Assembly (NCBI GenBank): GCA_902475865.1
Contig: CABSBK010000058.1
Span: forward strand, 1-6,865
Direction: 5' to 3'
Origin: an uncultured Collinsella sp.
GTDB taxonomy: Bacteria; Actinomycetota; Coriobacteriia; Coriobacteriales; Coriobacteriaceae
Length of the DNA: 6,865 nt
Both the position numbers and the translations under genes were made by a program. Under the pieces are notes generated by a model that made no database searches, was not told the DNA's origin, and saw nothing but the letters and a program-made list of their open reading frames with translations. Shown here piece by piece: positions 5,239 to 6,865 of the stretch. How positions within the stretch are numbered: the first letter of the stretch is position 1; every line of letters starts with the position of its first letter.

Positions 5239-6249
5239 ATGGATATCAAAACACGCAACATAGCAACGCCCGCCGCGGACGTGCCAACGACGCCGCCCGT
5301 CTCCGTTCCCGCGCCCGTCGTGGGGCGCTTTGCCCCGTCGCCCTCGGGCCGCATGCACCTGGGCAACGTGTTCAGCTGCCTGTGCGCGTGGCTTTCGGCC
5401 CGCAGCCAAGACGGCAGCATCGTGTTGCGCATCGAGGACCTGGACGATCGCTGCAAGCGCCCGGAACTTGCCGCTCAATTGATTGACGACCTAGCCTGGC
5501 TGGGACTCGAGTGGGACGAAGGCCCCTACTATCAGCACGATCGCCTCGACCTGTACGAGAGCGCCTTGCGCCAGCTGCAAGACGCCGGCCTCACCTACCC
5601 CTGCTTTTGCACGCGTGCCGAGCTCCACGCCGCGAGTGCGCCGCACGCCAGCGACGGCACGCCCATCTACCGCGGCGCCTGCAGAGACCTTTCTGCCGAG
5701 GAGGTTGCCCGCCGCAGCGCCCTGCGCGCCCCGGCCACGCGCCTGCGCGTGCCCGACATCGACGACCTCGCGGGCGACGTGATCGAATTCGTGGACCGCA
5801 CGTACGGGGCCCAATGCGAGGCGCTCGCCACCGAGTGCGGCGATTTTTTGGTACGCCGCAGCGACGGTGTTTTTGCCTATCAGCTAGCCGTGGTGGTCGA
5901 TGACGCCGCCATGGGTGTTACCGAGATCGTACGCGGATGCGACCTGCTGGGCTCCACGCCGCGTCAGATCTACCTGCAGCATCTGCTGGGACTTCCCACG
6001 CCGCACTACGCACATATTCCGCTGCTCATGTCGCCGGACGGCCGCCGCCTTTCCAAGCGCGACCGCGATCTGGACCTGGGCGAGCTCCGCGCCCGCTTTG
6101 GCACGCCCGAGGCACTGCTGGGCTGGCTCGCCGGGCAAACGGGCATCGCACCGGACACCACACCGCGCTCTGCCGAGCAGCTGGTCGAGCACTTTAGCTG
6201 GGACGTCATCCGCGCGCACCGGGAAAACATCACCATAACGGCCGAGTAG
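5239..6249 (+). CDS. gluQ: Glutamyl-Q tRNA(Asp) synthetase
   Basis: GluQRS activates glutamate with ATP and attaches it to the cyclopentene of queuosine at position 34 of tRNA(Asp). It is a truncated relative of glutamyl-tRNA synthetase. At 336 residues this protein has the catalytic Rossmann domain but no anticodon-binding domain, which separates it from GltX (about 470-500). GRFAPSPSGRMHLGN (29-43) holds the HIGH-type motif. RIEDLDD (64-70) is typical of the glutamate site. C122, C124, Y144 and C148 reproduce the CxC...YxxxC zinc site of E. coli GluQRS. RGCDLL (232-237) and the KMSKS-type RLSKRD (270-275) follow. About 25 Pro/Ala-rich residues precede the first core strand, longer than usual, but no better downstream start exists. 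The frame stays open upstream to 5080, without a plausible start. It converges on the next gene, 15 bp between stops. Confidence 0.92.
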   Translation: MDIKTRNIATPAADVPTTPPVSVPAPVVGRFAPSPSGRMHLGNVFSCLCAWLSARSQDGSIVLRIEDLDDRCKRPELAAQLIDDLAWLGLEWDEGPYYQHDRLDLYESALRQLQDAGLTYPCFCTRAELHAASAPHASDGTPIYRGACRDLSAEEVARRSALRAPATRLRVPDIDDLAGDVIEFVDRTYGAQCEALATECGDFLVRRSDGVFAYQLAVVVDDAAMGVTEIVRGCDLLGSTPRQIYLQHLLGLPTPHYAHIPLLMSPDGRRLSKRDRDLDLGELRARFGTPEALLGWLAGQTGIAPDTTPRSAEQLVEHFSWDVIRAHRENITITAE

Positions 6250-6264
6250 CCAGCTACCGCGCCC

Positions 6265-6865
6265 CTACGCAACATCCCAGGGCTGGAGTTCGTCACCCAG
6301 GCGAACGATGTGGTCGTAGAGCACGGTGTGGCGCTCGGCCGGGTTGGCATCCCGATGGAAATGCCCGTAGTACCAGCGTTTGTAATCCAAGTGGTCTTCC
6401 AGCTCATCGAAAAAGGCCGTAAGCCGGTCAACGTCGGGGCAATTCCAGCCGGGCGCCGGATAGAGCGTGGGCGAAAGCATGCGCGTCGAGCAGGTGTGGG
6501 TGACCACGTAGTCGACCTTCCCACCCACGCTGTCGAGCTTTGCCCGCGCCTCCTCAAAGTTGCGCTCGTCCGGCAGCTCCTGCGGCCACCAGCTGGAATA
6601 GGGAATGCGGTATTCCTTATCCACACTCGTGGCGCCGCCCATGGTAAAAATCGTTGAGCCATCGAGCTCAAAAACCTCGCCGCGCGTCAGGCGCCGTATG
6701 GGAGAGGTATCCGACAGGCGCTGCGTCAGCCCACCGTGCCACAACTCCATGGGGCGCTCCGCCCAGTGATCGAAACGCTCGTGGTTGCCGTCGACGAACA
6801 GCACGGTATAGGGGCGCGATTCCAACCAGGCGATATCGCCGCATTCCTCGGCAGAGAAATCCCAT
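6265..6865 (-). CDS. Calcineurin-like metallophosphoesterase, amino end missing
   Basis: The C-terminal 199 residues of a metal-dependent phosphoesterase of the calcineurin-like superfamily; the frame runs off the right edge. Counting from the first complete codon, GNHE (26-29) is the third metal-binding motif, VVTH (120-123) the fourth and GHFH (167-170) the fifth. Between them MGGATSVDK (75-83) and SSWWPQE (90-96) are typical of a group of small bacterial phosphoesterases of about 220-260 residues. The first two motifs (DxH and GDxxD) must lie beyond the window, so roughly 30-60 residues are missing. The substrate is unknown. A TTG at 6825 is an internal leucine codon, not a start, since it would omit the first two metal motifs. 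No terminator is visible between it and gluQ. Confidence 0.9.
   Translation of the reverse strand, partial: WDFSAEECGDIAWLESRPYTVLFVDGNHERFDHWAERPMELWHGGLTQRLSDTSPIRRLTRGEVFELDGSTIFTMGGATSVDKEYRIPYSSWWPQELPDERNFEEARAKLDSVGGKVDYVVTHTCSTRMLSPTLYPAPGWNCPDVDRLTAFFDELEDHLDYKRWYYGHFHRDANPAERHTVLYDHIVRLGDELQPWDVA

Noticed and set aside
4752..5456. Long minus-strand frame overlapping the spacer and the start of gluQ
   Set aside because: It runs antisense through the gluQ catalytic core and the repeat elements, has no motif and no ribosome site.
1..6865. CRISPR array, insertion sequence, prophage or defence genes
   Set aside because: No evenly spaced repeats, no transposase, integrase or phage genes, and all protein genes are ordinary chromosomal types.

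Overview
The window reads as chromosomal DNA of a high-GC bacterium. Gene content and style (solitary purH, a DUF2207 membrane protein with a glycine tail, a GluQRS-type synthetase whose promoter abuts its start codon) suggest an actinobacterial gut commensal of the Coriobacteriia, most like Collinsella. That assignment is an inference from protein flavour and GC-rich codon use; no rRNA or other marker is present.

Layout, left to right. (1) purH on the minus strand, complete, the bifunctional enzyme of the last two steps of IMP synthesis. (2) A 277-bp divergent spacer with several short repeats and inverted repeats. (3) A GNAT acetyltransferase on the plus strand. (4) A 162-bp convergent spacer with a degenerate GGGAC-rich repeat followed by a strong intrinsic terminator serving the next gene. 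(5) A secreted/membrane DUF2207 protein on the minus strand. (6) A 556-bp divergent spacer, the least explained part of the window: an AATGATCC inverted-repeat element, a region able to fold into a bulged hairpin with a possible pseudoknot, a perfect 12-bp palindrome, and a perfect 12-bp-arm hairpin. (7) gluQ on the plus strand, encoding glutamyl-Q tRNA(Asp) synthetase, with a TATACT -10 element placed so that the transcript could begin at the start codon. (8) A calcineurin-like metallophosphoesterase on the minus strand, converging on gluQ with 15 bp between stop codons and cut off at the right edge.

The genes alternate in strand and form no operon within the window. Each seems to be its own unit: purine synthesis, an acetyltransferase of unknown substrate, an envelope protein of unknown role, tRNA queuosine modification and an orphan phosphoesterase. 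I see no defence system, prophage, CRISPR array or transposase gene. The best candidates for something undescribed are the structured spacer upstream of gluQ and the two repeat-like spacers.
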